Of a DNA stretch of 38,564 bases, positions 1-8,531 are shown piece by piece. Every line of letters starts with the position of its first letter. Positions within the stretch are counted from its first letter, which is position 1. Source of the stretch: an uncultured Adlercreutzia sp. GTDB taxonomy: Bacteria; Actinomycetota; Coriobacteriia; Coriobacteriales; Eggerthellaceae. The notes under the pieces were generated by a model, which was not told the DNA's origin, did not search any database, and saw only the letters and a list, made by a program, of their open reading frames with translations. The stretch covers positions 1 through 38,564 of the forward strand of contig CANEDU010000004.1 in assembly GCA_947426355.1 (NCBI GenBank), in the 5' to 3' direction. Made by a program: the position numbers and the translations under genes.

Positions 1-546
1 GATGGCCGCCACCGAGGGCAGGCACTTGGCGGAAACGGCCTCGGCCAGCGTCGGATCTTCCGAAGGAGCGATCACCGTGGTCTCGCCGGTGGTCGGATCG
101 GTAATAACCTCGGCAGCGCCGGAATTGCCGCCCGACCCCATGGCGCCCGTCACGCCCCAAATGCCGAAGGCGAGCACGCAGGCCACCAGGGCACCGGCGA
201 ACGCGATGAGGAAGGTTTTGCCGCCGTTGCCCTTGGGCGCGGCATGCTGGGCGTGCACGGCCACCGGCTCGGCCTCATAGGTTTGGGCGGTGCCGTGGGG
301 CTGACCGGCATAGGTGTGCTGGGCCGCTCCGGGCGCCTGCTGGGCTTGATAGCCGTAGCCCGGCTGGGCGCCATAGGCCTGCTGTCCGCTGTGGGGCTGG
401 GCGCCGTAGGGCTGAGCGGTATGGGGAGCCGGAGCCGACGGCTGCGTGGGCTGCAAGGGCGTCGGCTGCCCGTTGCTAGGCTGGCCCGCATGCGGCTGGC
501 CGGCCGGCCCGCCCAAGGGGGTGGGAGTGTTGCTCATATCGGTCAT
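1..546 (-). CDS. HtrA/DegP-like serine protease, N-terminal part (cut by window edge)
   Basis: The reading frame starts at an ATG at 544-546 with a strong ribosome site (AAGGAG, 6-7 nt upstream) and stays open to the window edge, giving 182 residues. Residues 1 to about 105 are a cytoplasmic low-complexity region rich in Gln, Pro, Ala and Tyr, with repeated YGAQP/AGQP-like units. A single hydrophobic segment follows (about 112-132, FLIAFAGALVACVLAFGIWG). Next comes a Gly/Ser linker and then the start of a domain reading LAEAVSAKCLPSVAAI, which resembles the first strand of S1C trypsin-like proteases (compare VAEKVSPSVVSI). The catalytic triad and any PDZ domain lie outside the window, so the protease call rests on this short match plus the architecture typical of actinobacterial HtrA: disordered cytoplasmic tail, one TM helix, extracytoplasmic protease. 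Expected role is envelope protein quality control. Confidence 0.7.
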   Translation of the reverse strand, partial: MTDMSNTPTPLGGPAGQPHAGQPSNGQPTPLQPTQPSAPAPHTAQPYGAQPHSGQQAYGAQPGYGYQAQQAPGAAQHTYAGQPHGTAQTYEAEPVAVHAQHAAPKGNGGKTFLIAFAGALVACVLAFGIWGVTGAMGSGGNSGAAEVITDPTTGETTVIAPSEDPTLAEAVSAKCLPSVAAI

Positions 547-632
547 GGAAGTCTCCTTCTAAAGAGGGTTTCCCTTTTGCTGGGGCAAACCTTAGCACGC
601 TGCTGGGCATTTCCACCGACATGGCAACCCAT

Positions 633-670
633 CGTCACGCTTGCGTCACGGATATACACCAAACGGTGTA
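633..670 (-). promoter_or_regulatory. Upstream region of the HtrA-like gene: tandem repeat and palindrome
   Basis: On the minus strand CGTGACG occurs twice (644-650 and 633-639), 11 bp apart. One helical turn between direct 7-mers is the usual layout of OmpR/PhoB-type regulator sites. Immediately upstream is a perfect 6-bp inverted repeat, TACACC-aaac-GGTGTA (655-670). A weak -10-like TAAGGT lies at 594-589, which would put the direct repeat near -50 to -68. A TATATC at 656-651 is an alternative -10. Which promoter is used cannot be decided from sequence alone. Confidence 0.35.
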
Positions 671-724
671 CTTCCAAATCTGCCCTGGCGATGCGCCCCG
701 TGGCCCAAGAGCACCAAGCTGTAG

Positions 725-1696
725 CTAGGACAGCTCCGAAGGCGCAATGCCAATGGGACCGACGGTAATTTCTCCGTCGCGATAAACGACTTCGGTCACC
801 GAGCCGTTCTTGATCTTCGGCGAGTCGCCCACTCGATCGCGCGCATAGAGAAACACCACCGAGCGAATGAGCAGCGCATGGCTCACCACGAGCACATTGC
901 CGCCGCCGTGGCGTTCCACCGAGCGGCCGCAGTCTTCCAAAAACGACCCGATGCGCTCTGCGATAGCTGCAAAGTTCTCGGCCCGCTGAGTGCTGTCACG
1001 CAACGCCAGATAGTCGGCAATCTCATTGAGCCGACGATTCTGGTCCTGGCGCGGAATGTCGTCGCCGAACAGATCGAACAGGCGATTGCGCAGGCGCAGC
1101 GCGGGCTCTCCTTCAAGTTCGCCGAAGCACCACTCGCGCAAGCGCGTATCCGTGCGCACGGGAAGGGGCGTTGTCAGCCGCGGACCGTATTGATGCGTCG
1201 AAAGAGCATAGGCCGGGTAATCGACCCAATCCAGTTCGTCCAATGTTGGCGCCCACGCCTCAGAAACCTTGAGCCACTCCCTATCGGCAGGCGAGGCCGC
1301 ATCGGTATCGGCCACAAGAGAGTGAGGGCGCAGGCAACCGCGTGAACGGAGAAACTCTTCAATGGCCTCCGCTTGGTCGATTGCGTCGGCGATGCCCAGG
1401 TCGTACAACTCATCAAGGGCGTCGGCCTTCACCTGGTCGCTTGGCACGGGAAGCCCGTTGCTTAACCGCACGTACTCGTTCTCGCGCGCTTCCAGGGCAA
1501 TGGAGAGCGTATCTTGGGCACGGCCCGCATCGCTTACGCAGGCGCCGACAAAGGGCACGTTTGCCAGACCTTGGCCCAGCTTATAGGCATCATAGATGCC
1601 CGCGGACGTAAGCGGCGCATCGCACCAGCCCTGCACCAGGCTCCGCATGTTGAAGAGGGTTTCGCCATGGCGGGCGAAATAGAATGTGACCGTCAC
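725..1696 (-). CDS. Histidine phosphatase family protein (phosphoglycerate-mutase-like)
   Basis: This 323-residue protein opens with the catalytic RHGE motif (R9-H10-G11-E12). Later family motifs are also present: SDAGRAQDT (the second-arginine region), REWCFGELEGE (acid residue region) and VSHALLIRSV, where the second catalytic histidine lies. These support a phospho-histidine phosphatase mechanism; the substrate (sugar phosphate, nucleotide or other) cannot be read from sequence. The protein is about 100 residues longer than a typical 200-230-residue member, the extra part being a mid-protein insertion around residues 100-190. The start is a GTG at 1696 preceded by a G-rich Shine-Dalgarno (GAAGGGGGG). 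It sits 186 bp downstream of the ABC importer ATPase, and CATAAT at 1816-1811 could be its own -10 box. Confidence 0.85.
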   Translation of the reverse strand: MTVTFYFARHGETLFNMRSLVQGWCDAPLTSAGIYDAYKLGQGLANVPFVGACVSDAGRAQDTLSIALEARENEYVRLSNGLPVPSDQVKADALDELYDLGIADAIDQAEAIEEFLRSRGCLRPHSLVADTDAASPADREWLKVSEAWAPTLDELDWVDYPAYALSTHQYGPRLTTPLPVRTDTRLREWCFGELEGEPALRLRNRLFDLFGDDIPRQDQNRRLNEIADYLALRDSTQRAENFAAIAERIGSFLEDCGRSVERHGGGNVLVVSHALLIRSVVFLYARDRVGDSPKIKNGSVTEVVYRDGEITVGPIGIAPSELS

Positions 1697-1881
1697 GAGA
1701 GGCCCCCCTTCAGGCGTACCAATTCCTGCCGACGACGCGGTCGCGGAGGCGGAAGCTACCGGAGGGCTGTGCCATCGCGCGCACCCTAATGGCGCGCTTC
1801 AAACTGTGCCATTATGCGCCGCCTGAAGACGCAATGCAAGGGCCTGCAGGCAGGCGGCACGGCCGAGGAAATGCGGCGGCG

Positions 1882-2655
1882 CTAATCGCGATCGTAGTTG
1901 GAAAGGAAGGCGCGGGTGCGGTCGTGCTGGGGGTTGTTGATGACCTCGTGGGCCGACCCCTGCTCGACGATAACGCCGCCGTCCATGAAGATGAGATGGT
2001 CTGCCACATCGCGGGCAAATCCCATCTCGTGGGTGACGATGACCATGGTCATATGCTCGGCCGCCAAATCGCGGATGACTTTCAGCACCTCGCGGGTCAG
2101 TTCCGGGTCAAGGGCGCTTGTGGGCTCGTCGAAGAAGAGCACGTCGGGGTTCATGGCCATGGCGCGGGCGATGGCCACGCGCTGTTGCTGACCGCCGGAC
2201 AAGTCGCACGGCACCATGGATTCTTTGTCCGCCAGCCCCATGCGAGCCAAAAGCTCACGTCCGCGAGCCAGCGCCTCGTCCTTGGGCATTTTCTGCACGC
2301 AGATGAGCGCATCGGTGACGTTTTGCAGCACGGTGTAGTGCGGGAACAGATTGAAGTTTTGGAACACGAGGCCGAAGCGGGTCTTGGCCTGGGCGATGAC
2401 ATCTTTGCCCCCGTAGACCGCGCGGCCCTCGCCGTTGTTCGCGCACACCACCAAATCGCCGTAGGACAAATCCCCCGAGTCCAGCGTTTCCAGCAGCGCC
2501 ATGCACCGAAGAAGCGTCGACTTGCCGCCGCCGGAGGGCCCGATAATGGCCAGCACGTCGCCCGCATTCACCGTGAGCGAAATATCCTTCAGCACCTCGT
2601 TGGCGCCAAAGGCCTTCTTGCCGTTCGTGAGGCTGACAACAGCTTTGCTTTCCAT
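1882..2655 (-). CDS. Polar amino-acid ABC transporter ATP-binding protein
   Basis: A 257-residue nucleotide-binding subunit of the GlnQ/HisP/ArtP type. Visible motifs are Walker [11 protein letters not shown]-loop in [16 protein letters not shown], signature [15 protein letters not shown], Walker [15 protein letters not shown] and the switch histidine in [13 protein letters not shown]. The FPHYT segment after the Q-loop is typical of polar amino-acid importers. The start ATG follows AGGAGG, and only 10 bp separate it from the permease stop. It is therefore the last gene of a binding protein-permease-ATPase operon and powers uptake at the cytoplasmic face of the membrane. Substrate specificity cannot be decided from this subunit. 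Confidence 0.95.
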   Translation of the reverse strand: MESKAVVSLTNGKKAFGANEVLKDISLTVNAGDVLAIIGPSGGGKSTLLRCMALLETLDSGDLSYGDLVVCANNGEGRAVYGGKDVIAQAKTRFGLVFQNFNLFPHYTVLQNVTDALICVQKMPKDEALARGRELLARMGLADKESMVPCDLSGGQQQRVAIARAMAMNPDVLFFDEPTSALDPELTREVLKVIRDLAAEHMTMVIVTHEMGFARDVADHLIFMDGGVIVEQGSAHEVINNPQHDRTRAFLSNYDRD

Positions 2656-2665
2656 GAAACGCCTC

Positions 2666-3325
2666 CTAGTCGTGATAGTAATCGAGACGCTTCTCGACGC
2701 GGTTCAAGATGAATTCAATGAGCAGGCAGAACACCCAGTAGATGAGCGCCGCGATAGCGTAGGGAATCATGGAGACCTCGCGCGCGGCCAACGCCTTGGC
2801 AGCCGAGAACATCTCGGCAATGCCGAGCACGAAGGCCAGCGACGTATCCTTCACCAGCGTGATGATCTCGTTGCCCATGGCCGGCAGAATGCGCTTAATC
2901 ACCTGGGGCAGCACGATCTTCATGAAGGTTTGGGCCTTAGTGTAGCCGAGCACCTCGGCCGCCTCGTACTGACCGCGCGGAATGGACTGGATGCCCGAGC
3001 GGTAGATTTCCGCGAAATAGGCGGCGTAGTTCAAAATGAAGCCGATGGCGCAGGCCCAAAACTTCCAATCGCTACCCATGCTCAGGCCAAACAGATAGTA
3101 GGGACCGAACATAATGGCCATCAGCTGCAGCATGAGCGGCGTACCGCGCAGGATGGAGATGTAGAGCTGCGCGAGCCAGGCTAACGGCTTGAACTTGCTC
3201 ATGCGCGCCAGCGCGACCACCACGCCCAAGGGCAGCGACCCCACCAGCGTGATCACGAAGATCTCCGCCGTTAACGCGAAGCCCTCCATGAGGATGCCCA
3301 TCATGACCGAGAACTCCATCTCCAC
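2666..3325 (-). CDS. Polar amino-acid ABC transporter permease
   Basis: A 219-residue inner-membrane permease of the HisM/GlnP family. It carries several hydrophobic helices and the EAA-loop signature in the last third ([21 protein letters not shown]), where the coupling helix contacts the ATPase. The segment [12 protein letters not shown] is a family hallmark. The start ATG at 3325 follows AGAGGAAG with 5 nt spacing; a second in-frame ATG lies two codons later. A single permease gene implies a homodimeric channel. It lies between the binding-protein gene and the ATPase gene in the same orientation. Confidence 0.94.
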   Translation of the reverse strand: MEMEFSVMMGILMEGFALTAEIFVITLVGSLPLGVVVALARMSKFKPLAWLAQLYISILRGTPLMLQLMAIMFGPYYLFGLSMGSDWKFWACAIGFILNYAAYFAEIYRSGIQSIPRGQYEAAEVLGYTKAQTFMKIVLPQVIKRILPAMGNEIITLVKDTSLAFVLGIAEMFSAAKALAAREVSMIPYAIAALIYWVFCLLIEFILNRVEKRLDYYHD

Positions 3326-3356
3326 TTCCTCTCATTTCGCTTTCAAGCGACCGAAA

Positions 3357-3386
3357 GGGCAAGGCCCAAAACCGAGCCTCGCCCTC
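3357..3386 (-). terminator. Intercistronic stem-loop between binding protein and permease
   Basis: In the 116-bp gap the minus strand can fold GGGC-x-AGGC against GCCT-x-GCCC (3357-3383), followed by TTTCGG. A second, shorter stem (TTGCGG/CCGCAA, around 3406-3426) lies closer to the binding-protein stop. Hairpins here usually give more binding protein than permease by partial termination or mRNA stabilisation; that role is inferred. Confidence 0.4.
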
Positions 3387-3441
3387 CCTTGATTCCTGTA
3401 ATGCCTTGCGGACAGCCTGCCCGCAAAGACGTTTCTAGCCG

Positions 3442-4293
3442 TTAGTCAACCAACACCCAGTTGTCGATCGTGATGCCGTACTCGCCCCACTTCTCGCACA
3501 GCTGCGCGATGGTGCCGTCGTCGTACATCTCCTTCAGGGTCTTGGAAACCGCGTCAGCCATCTCCGTATCACCCTTCTTGAAGCCCACGGCGTAGTTCTC
3601 CGTGGACAAAGGCTCCAGCTTCACGAACATATCCGGCTTGGCGGACATCTGGTAGTCGGCAATGGAAAGGTCGCAGGCCACAGCGTCAACAGCGCCAGAC
3701 TCCAGCTGCATGAACGCGTTGTTGTAATCGCTGATGGTCTGCACCTTGCCGCCGGCGAAGGTGTCGGCCAGAGCCTTCTGGCCCTCCTCGTCCTCGAGCA
3801 CCTCAAGGGCGGCGGAATCCACCTGGGTCATAACGTTCTTACCGGCCAGATCCTCAAGGGACTTGATGTCAGAATCGGCGCGGACCACCACAACCTGCTC
3901 GTTGTGCATGTAGGGCTTCGAGAAGGTGTAATCATCCTCGCGGCCCTCCATGGTAAATCCGTTCCAGATGCAATTGATGGTGCCCTGGTTCAGCAGCGCG
4001 TCCTTAGCATCCCAATCGATGGCCTCAAGCTCGAGGTTCCAGTTGTTGCGGGCGGCCACCTGGCTTGCCAGGTCGATGTCGAAGCCGGTCAGGTTGCCGT
4101 CGTCGCCGATGAAGCCGTAGGGCGGATAGGCATTGTCCAGGCCCACGATGAGCGTGGGGGCATCGGCGTTGGTGGCAGCACCGTCGGCGGCGTTGTCGCT
4201 GGCGGCGTCGTTGCTGCCGGAGCAGCCCGCCAGAAGCGCCGCGCCCAGGCACAGAGCCGCGGCAAAGGCGGCAATCTTCGTCAGTTTCTTCAT
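3442..4293 (-). CDS. Polar amino-acid ABC transporter substrate-binding lipoprotein
   Basis: A 283-residue SBP_bac_3 (cluster 3) solute-binding protein. The N-terminus MKKLTKIAAF plus a hydrophobic core ends in the lipobox LLAGC, so Cys24 should be lipidated. An Asn/Ala/Asp-rich linker follows to about residue 45. The mature domain starts LIVGLDNAYPPYGFI and contains GFDIDLASQVA and FTMEGRE...FSKPYM, the standard ligand-contact regions of glutamine/histidine/arginine-type binding proteins. The exact amino acid cannot be predicted. It is the first gene of the importer operon, starting at an ATG behind GGGAGGA, with a 5' untranslated region of about 80 nt containing a palindromic operator candidate. 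Confidence 0.94.
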   Translation of the reverse strand: MKKLTKIAAFAAALCLGAALLAGCSGSNDAASDNAADGAATNADAPTLIVGLDNAYPPYGFIGDDGNLTGFDIDLASQVAARNNWNLELEAIDWDAKDALLNQGTINCIWNGFTMEGREDDYTFSKPYMHNEQVVVVRADSDIKSLEDLAGKNVMTQVDSAALEVLEDEEGQKALADTFAGGKVQTISDYNNAFMQLESGAVDAVACDLSIADYQMSAKPDMFVKLEPLSTENYAVGFKKGDTEMADAVSKTLKEMYDDGTIAQLCEKWGEYGITIDNWVLVD

Positions 4294-4354
4294 AGGTCCT
4301 CCCTCAAAGAACTCAAGGAAGACGCTTCCGCCTTCCTCACTTTACTTCTTTACT

Positions 4355-4386
4355 GTACTAAAGTACTGAAAGTGTTGGTGAGTATA
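4355..4386 (-). promoter_or_regulatory. Importer operon promoter (-10) with palindromic operator candidate
   Basis: On the minus strand TATACT (4386-4381) is a good -10 box; no clear -35 is visible. About 13 nt downstream of the expected start of transcription lies the palindrome GTACT-aa-AGTAC (4355-4366), nested in a looser inverted repeat CACTTT...AAAGTG. Its position overlapping early transcription suits a repressor site. A related ACTTTAGT core occurs in the promoter of the symporter gene at 8728-8737. Confidence 0.5.
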
Positions 4387-4418
4387 ACACAGCTTCGTCA
4401 GCTTCGACAGAGCTTCCT

Positions 4419-5591
4419 CTACTTATTGCGATTAAAGAGTTTGTTGCCCTTCTTGGCGGCGGAGATTTCCACGAGGCGCGGTTCGAAATCGAAGAGCTCT
4501 TCCATGGAAACCACGGGGATGACCTCGATGCACTTCTTCAGGCAGGCGTCGGCGCACAGGTTGCACTGCACGCAGTCGGAAACCTGGAACTCCAGGTAGG
4601 CCTTAGTTGTGTCGGGATGACGGTCCACCGCCTTGCGCAGGGCGTCGGTGGGGCAGAACATGACGCACATGCCGCAGCCCGAGCACTTCTCCGCATCGAT
4701 GGCGATGTCGCCGAAAATGCGCGTGAACATCTCGTCGACGGCCGGCTCGTCGGGGTCGCCGATGCGGCTCATGGAATCCAGAATAGCGATGTTGCGCTCA
4801 GCGGTAATAGTAGGCATCTTCCCCGCGCCGTTCTTCACGCCGAGCTTTTCGCGCAGCGATTGCTCCTGCTTCTGCAAGTGCAGCTGCTTGAGCTTGTCGT
4901 TCACCACCTTCTCGGCGGCGGATTTCGCTACGTCCTTGGCATAGTGGCCCGACGACGTGAAGAACTCGCGTCGAGCAGCGCCCACGGCCTTGCGCATATC
5001 GGCCACGCGCACCGATTCGGGGAACTCGGAGGTACGGGTGATTTTCGCCTCGGAACCCATGGCCTCGATGAGCGTGCGGGTCGATTCCACCGTGTCATCG
5101 ATGGCGGGCACCGCGCCACGGTACTTGCACGTGCGGCACTCGCCATCGACCAGGCAGATCTCCGGCACACCGCGAGCCACCAGCTCCACCATGAGCTCTT
5201 CTTCCATACGGCCCAGGCAGGGAACCACCGCGTACTTGTCCGGGTCGCCCACGTTGCGAGCCGCCTTGCGGGCGCAGGCGATAACCGTAAGCCCCTCGGC
5301 GTTGTTGGTGGCGTCGGCTACTGCCGCTGCCAGATCGTCGGGCATCGGGTCCATGGGCACGAGCGCGGAGGTGGGGCACACGGCCACGCAGGCGCCGCAG
5401 GCCACGCAGGCGCCGGCATCGATGTTCAGCTCGTTCTTATCGATGGTGATGGCATCGGCCAAACAGATATCGGCGCACTTGCGGCACGAAGAGTGACGGT
5501 TGCGCACAGCCACGCAGAAGGTGGGGATGGTGATGATCGCCTTCGTTTCCAGGGCGTCCATCATCTCCATGATGTCGTTCAAATTCGGCAT
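4419..5591 (-). CDS. Multi-cluster 4Fe-4S ferredoxin-type protein
   Basis: This 390-residue protein carries two pairs of ferredoxin motifs. The N-terminal pair is C36-x2-C39-x3-C43 with C62-x2-C65-x2-C68-x3-C72P. The C-terminal pair is C303-x2-C306-x2-C309-x3-C313P with C340-x2-C343-x2-C346-x3-C350-x3-C354. Four [4Fe-4S] clusters are therefore possible. The middle holds further cysteines (C106, C125, C146, C152, C155) in a pattern (CARKA...VVPCLGRM...GVPEICLVDGECRTCKY) that loosely resembles the MvhD/hydrogenase-delta domain; this is inference. A basic helical stretch links the halves. It starts 18 bp after mobBA and is probably co-transcribed with it, suggesting electron transfer to or assembly of a molybdoenzyme. 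No TM segment or signal peptide is visible. Confidence 0.82.
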   Translation of the reverse strand: MPNLNDIMEMMDALETKAIITIPTFCVAVRNRHSSCRKCADICLADAITIDKNELNIDAGACVACGACVAVCPTSALVPMDPMPDDLAAAVADATNNAEGLTVIACARKAARNVGDPDKYAVVPCLGRMEEELMVELVARGVPEICLVDGECRTCKYRGAVPAIDDTVESTRTLIEAMGSEAKITRTSEFPESVRVADMRKAVGAARREFFTSSGHYAKDVAKSAAEKVVNDKLKQLHLQKQEQSLREKLGVKNGAGKMPTITAERNIAILDSMSRIGDPDEPAVDEMFTRIFGDIAIDAEKCSGCGMCVMFCPTDALRKAVDRHPDTTKAYLEFQVSDCVQCNLCADACLKKCIEVIPVVSMEELFDFEPRLVEISAAKKGNKLFNRNK

Positions 5592-5609
5592 GGCCCGCCT
5601 GCCTTTCTC

Positions 5610-6887
5610 CTATTCGCCGAGGTAGGACTGCTCGATGCGAGCAAGGTCCTCGGGAGTGTTGGCGTTAATGAAGCAACCGCCGCGCGGCTCCACTTCAAGC
5701 ACTTTGTCCTGGCTGAAGGGCAGCACGAAAACGGCGGGGTCGTCGAAGAAGCTCTGCACGCGCTTCTCGCCGCGCTCGGTACGCGTGTGCACCGCCTCCA
5801 GGCAACCGTCTTTGCGGTACATAGCGTGCAAGGGCTCGAAGCCGTGCTTGTTGGCCGGCGCCACCACATCGGCGCCGCTCTCGTGCATGGCCAAAGCCTC
5901 GGCCACCACCAGACGCGGGCTCGCGAACACCATGTCGCAGGCCACGACCGCCACATAGGGGTTCTTCGCCGAGGAAAGGGCCGTGTACATGCCGGGAAGA
6001 GCGCCTCGCTCCTTATAGGCATCGGGCACGAGCTTGATGCCCAGCTCGGGATACTGCTCGTCAAGAAAGCCCAAACGCTCGGCCTCGTTGGTGGTGATGA
6101 TAAGCTCGTCGGCCACCGGGGCAAGCCGCTCCACCAAACGGCAGATGAGCGGTCGGCCGGCAAAGGGCACGGTGGCCTTCGATTGCCCCATGCGCCGCGA
6201 TTCGCCGCCCGCCTGAATGACCACGCTCACCCGCGGACGCACGTAGTGCTCGCCGAGGAAATCGGCCAGAGCAGCCACATCATCCAGCCCGATGGCGGGA
6301 ATGCCGTAGATCTCGGCGGCCTCGCGCGCCTCGGGAATATCGGTCACCACCGCGACGGTGTTCGTGGAAGGCATCTTCGCCGCCGCATCGGCGGTCGCCG
6401 AGAACTCGCCTTCCGCAGACACGCCTCGGTCAATCTCGCGGCCAAGCTGGGTAAAGTCCGTGGTCAGGGACAGGCCCTTGCGCGCGGCCTCCACGAACAA
6501 CTGCGCCGCGCGATGGTCGGCCTCGCTGCCCGAGCGCATAATCTCCACCGTGGGCAGACCGCTTTTGCGATAGCCCTCCACCACAATGATGTCGTGGTTG
6601 GGCATAGAGCGCACCAGCTCGCTGCACTCCACCTCGTCTTCCACGGTCTTAATGCGCGCCACCTGGCCCGGTGCCGCAATCACCGTCTCGGAGGCCCCGG
6701 CCGCGCGATGGCGGTAGGAGTCTTTTCCGGGAATGTCGATATCGAAGCCGCGATGGGAATGGTGCTTGATGGAGCCCACATCAAGGCCCCGCGACACCAG
6801 CTCGGCAATGAGCCGTTCGATGAGCGTGGTCTTTCCCGAATTGTGCCGTCCAACTACGGCAATGGCCGGACTCGGAATGTCAATCAT
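5610..6887 (-). CDS. mobBA: Bifunctional MobB-MobA molybdenum cofactor guanylylation protein
   Basis: A 425-residue fusion. Residues 1 to about 165 are MobB: a P-loop (G13RHNSGKT20) followed by KHHSHRGFDIDIPGKDS, HRAAGA and IVVEGYRKS, the usual MobB motifs. Residues about 219-425 are MobA, the guanylyltransferase that joins GMP to molybdopterin to make the MGD cofactor. They open with QAGGESRRMGQSKA (225-238), the nucleotide-binding loop. The canonical GxDKA aspartate is Ser here (GQSKA). VVACDMVFAS holds the metal-binding Asp, and GGCFINANTPED closes the domain. The start ATG lies downstream of a TATACT box (6950-6945). The protein supplies MGD to DMSO-reductase-family enzymes, which would be encoded elsewhere. 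Confidence 0.93.
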   Translation of the reverse strand: MIDIPSPAIAVVGRHNSGKTTLIERLIAELVSRGLDVGSIKHHSHRGFDIDIPGKDSYRHRAAGASETVIAAPGQVARIKTVEDEVECSELVRSMPNHDIIVVEGYRKSGLPTVEIMRSGSEADHRAAQLFVEAARKGLSLTTDFTQLGREIDRGVSAEGEFSATADAAAKMPSTNTVAVVTDIPEAREAAEIYGIPAIGLDDVAALADFLGEHYVRPRVSVVIQAGGESRRMGQSKATVPFAGRPLICRLVERLAPVADELIITTNEAERLGFLDEQYPELGIKLVPDAYKERGALPGMYTALSSAKNPYVAVVACDMVFASPRLVVAEALAMHESGADVVAPANKHGFEPLHAMYRKDGCLEAVHTRTERGEKRVQSFFDDPAVFVLPFSQDKVLEVEPRGGCFINANTPEDLARIEQSYLGE

Positions 6888-6944
6888 GGCGGTTGCGTCC
6901 CTCCCCCTGGCGCGGCCTCGCGGGCCGCCGTATTGTTCTGGGAA

Positions 6945-6950
6945 AGTATA
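6945..6950 (-). promoter_or_regulatory. -10 box for mobBA-ferredoxin operon
   Basis: TATACT on the minus strand lies about 58 nt upstream of the mobBA start and just downstream of the symporter terminator, so the operon probably has its own promoter. No convincing -35 is seen; the expected position falls inside the terminator stem. Confidence 0.4.
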
Positions 6951-6958
6951 GCACTACG

Positions 6959-6995
6959 AAAAAGGGGCGGTGGCCCTTGCAGGTCACCGCCCCTT
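6959..6995 (-). terminator. Rho-independent terminator of the alanine/glycine symporter gene
   Basis: An 11-bp perfect stem AAGGGGCGGTG/CACCGCCCCTT (6962-6972 with 6985-6995) with a 12-nt loop is followed on the minus strand by TTTTT. It begins 21 bp after the symporter stop codon. Confidence 0.85.
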
Positions 6996-7016
6996 CGCGA
7001 GTCGTTTAAAGAGAGC

Positions 7017-8531
7017 CTACTTCAAGCCCTCGGAATCGAGCGCCGCAGCCTCTTCGATGTACTCTTCCACCGGGCTGCCGCCGTACTCCGGCAGATCCTC
7101 GGTAGTCCAGCACTCGCAAGCCGGCATGCCCGGCACCGATGCTGCAAGGAACACCGGGTCCTTGCCCGCCTTGCGCTGAGCGGTGTAGTCGTCGAGGGCT
7201 GCGAGAGCCCACTTGCCGAGCAGCAAGATGGCAACCAAGTTGATGATGGCCATGAAGCCCATGAAGATGTCGGCCAAATTCCATGCCAGATCGAAGCTGT
7301 TCACGCAGCCGTAGAAGATGGCAGCCAGGCACAGCACGCGGAAGATGAGCATGCCCCACTTGGTGTTGCGGAAGATGTAGCGGAAGTTCGTCTCGGCGTA
7401 GAAGTAGTTGCCGATAAGGCTCGAGAACGCGAAGGCGAAGATGGCGAACGTGATGAAGTGGATGCCGAACTCGCCCACGGAGTTGTTCACGGCCAGCTGC
7501 ACAAGCGGCATGCCGTTCAGAGCCGCAGCGGCCTCGGGATCCTGCACCCAGAAGATGAGGACCATCATGGCCGAGCAGGTGCAGATGAGCAGCGTGTCAA
7601 TGTACACGGACAAGCTCTGCACCAGGCCCTGCTTCACCGGGTGAGACACCGAAGCCGTAGCGGCGGCATTCGGGGCCGAGCCCATGCCGGCCTCATTGGA
7701 GAACAGGCCGCGCTTGATGCCGAGCATAACCACCGAACCGGCAAAGCCGCCGGCGATGGACTGGAAGTCGAAGGCGTTGGTGAAAATGAGGGCGAACACG
7801 GCGGGAATCTCGCCGATGTTGGTCACCGTCGTCCACACAGCCAAAACGATGTAGGCAATGGCCATAATAGGCACGACGATGGAGGTGATGATGGAGATAC
7901 GCTTCGCACCGCCGAAGATGACGAAAGCCGTGAACACGATGAGCACAATGCCCACGCCGATAGCGGTACCGTTGGTGGCGTAGTCAGGGATGTAGTACTC
8001 GAGAGCCGAGGTCATATTGAAGGCCTGCAGGCCGTTGAAGCCAAATGCGAAGCACAGGATAAGGGACACCGCGAAGATGATGCCGAGCCAGCGCTGACCC
8101 AGACCCTGCTGGATGTAATAGGCCGGACCGCCGCGGAACTCGCCTTCCTTGCCGCGAACCTTGTAAATCTGGGCCAAGGTGGACTCGATGAAGGCCGAAG
8201 CGGCACCGATGATGGACATGAGCCACATCCAGAACACCGCACCCGGGCCGCCCGTGGCGATAGCCGTGGCGATGCCGGCGATGTTGCCCGTGCCCACGCG
8301 CGAAGCCGTGGACACCATGAGGGCCTGGAAGGAGCTGATGGACTTCTCGCCCTGGACGTGCTTCTTCTCCGTCAGCTGAGTGAACATATCCTTGATGTAG
8401 CGGATCTGCACACCCTTGGTGCGGATGGTGTAGTAGATGCCGACGAACACGAGAAGGATTACCAGAATGTAGGTGTACATAAAGGAATCGATCTCGCCGG
8501 TCCAGTCGACAAGCATCTGATTAATATCCAT
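7017..8531 (-). CDS. Alanine/glycine:cation symporter family protein (AgcS)
   Basis: A 504-residue polytopic membrane protein of the sodium:alanine symporter family. Family signatures are visible: SSFQALMVSTASRVGTGNIAG near residues 65-85, GGPGAVFWMWL, EFRGGPAYYIQQGLG and KRGLFSNEAGMGSAP. The last holds the NEAG motif conserved in these carriers. About ten to eleven hydrophobic helices alternate through the protein. The C-terminus (after about 470) is acidic and soluble. It imports alanine or glycine with Na+ or H+. The start ATG at 8531 follows AAAGGAAG. It stands alone, with a terminator downstream and an unusually long structured leader upstream. Confidence 0.95.
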   Translation of the reverse strand: MDINQMLVDWTGEIDSFMYTYILVILLVFVGIYYTIRTKGVQIRYIKDMFTQLTEKKHVQGEKSISSFQALMVSTASRVGTGNIAGIATAIATGGPGAVFWMWLMSIIGAASAFIESTLAQIYKVRGKEGEFRGGPAYYIQQGLGQRWLGIIFAVSLILCFAFGFNGLQAFNMTSALEYYIPDYATNGTAIGVGIVLIVFTAFVIFGGAKRISIITSIVVPIMAIAYIVLAVWTTVTNIGEIPAVFALIFTNAFDFQSIAGGFAGSVVMLGIKRGLFSNEAGMGSAPNAAATASVSHPVKQGLVQSLSVYIDTLLICTCSAMMVLIFWVQDPEAAAALNGMPLVQLAVNNSVGEFGIHFITFAIFAFAFSSLIGNYFYAETNFRYIFRNTKWGMLIFRVLCLAAIFYGCVNSFDLAWNLADIFMGFMAIINLVAILLLGKWALAALDDYTAQRKAGKDPVFLAASVPGMPACECWTTEDLPEYGGSPVEEYIEEAAALDSEGLK

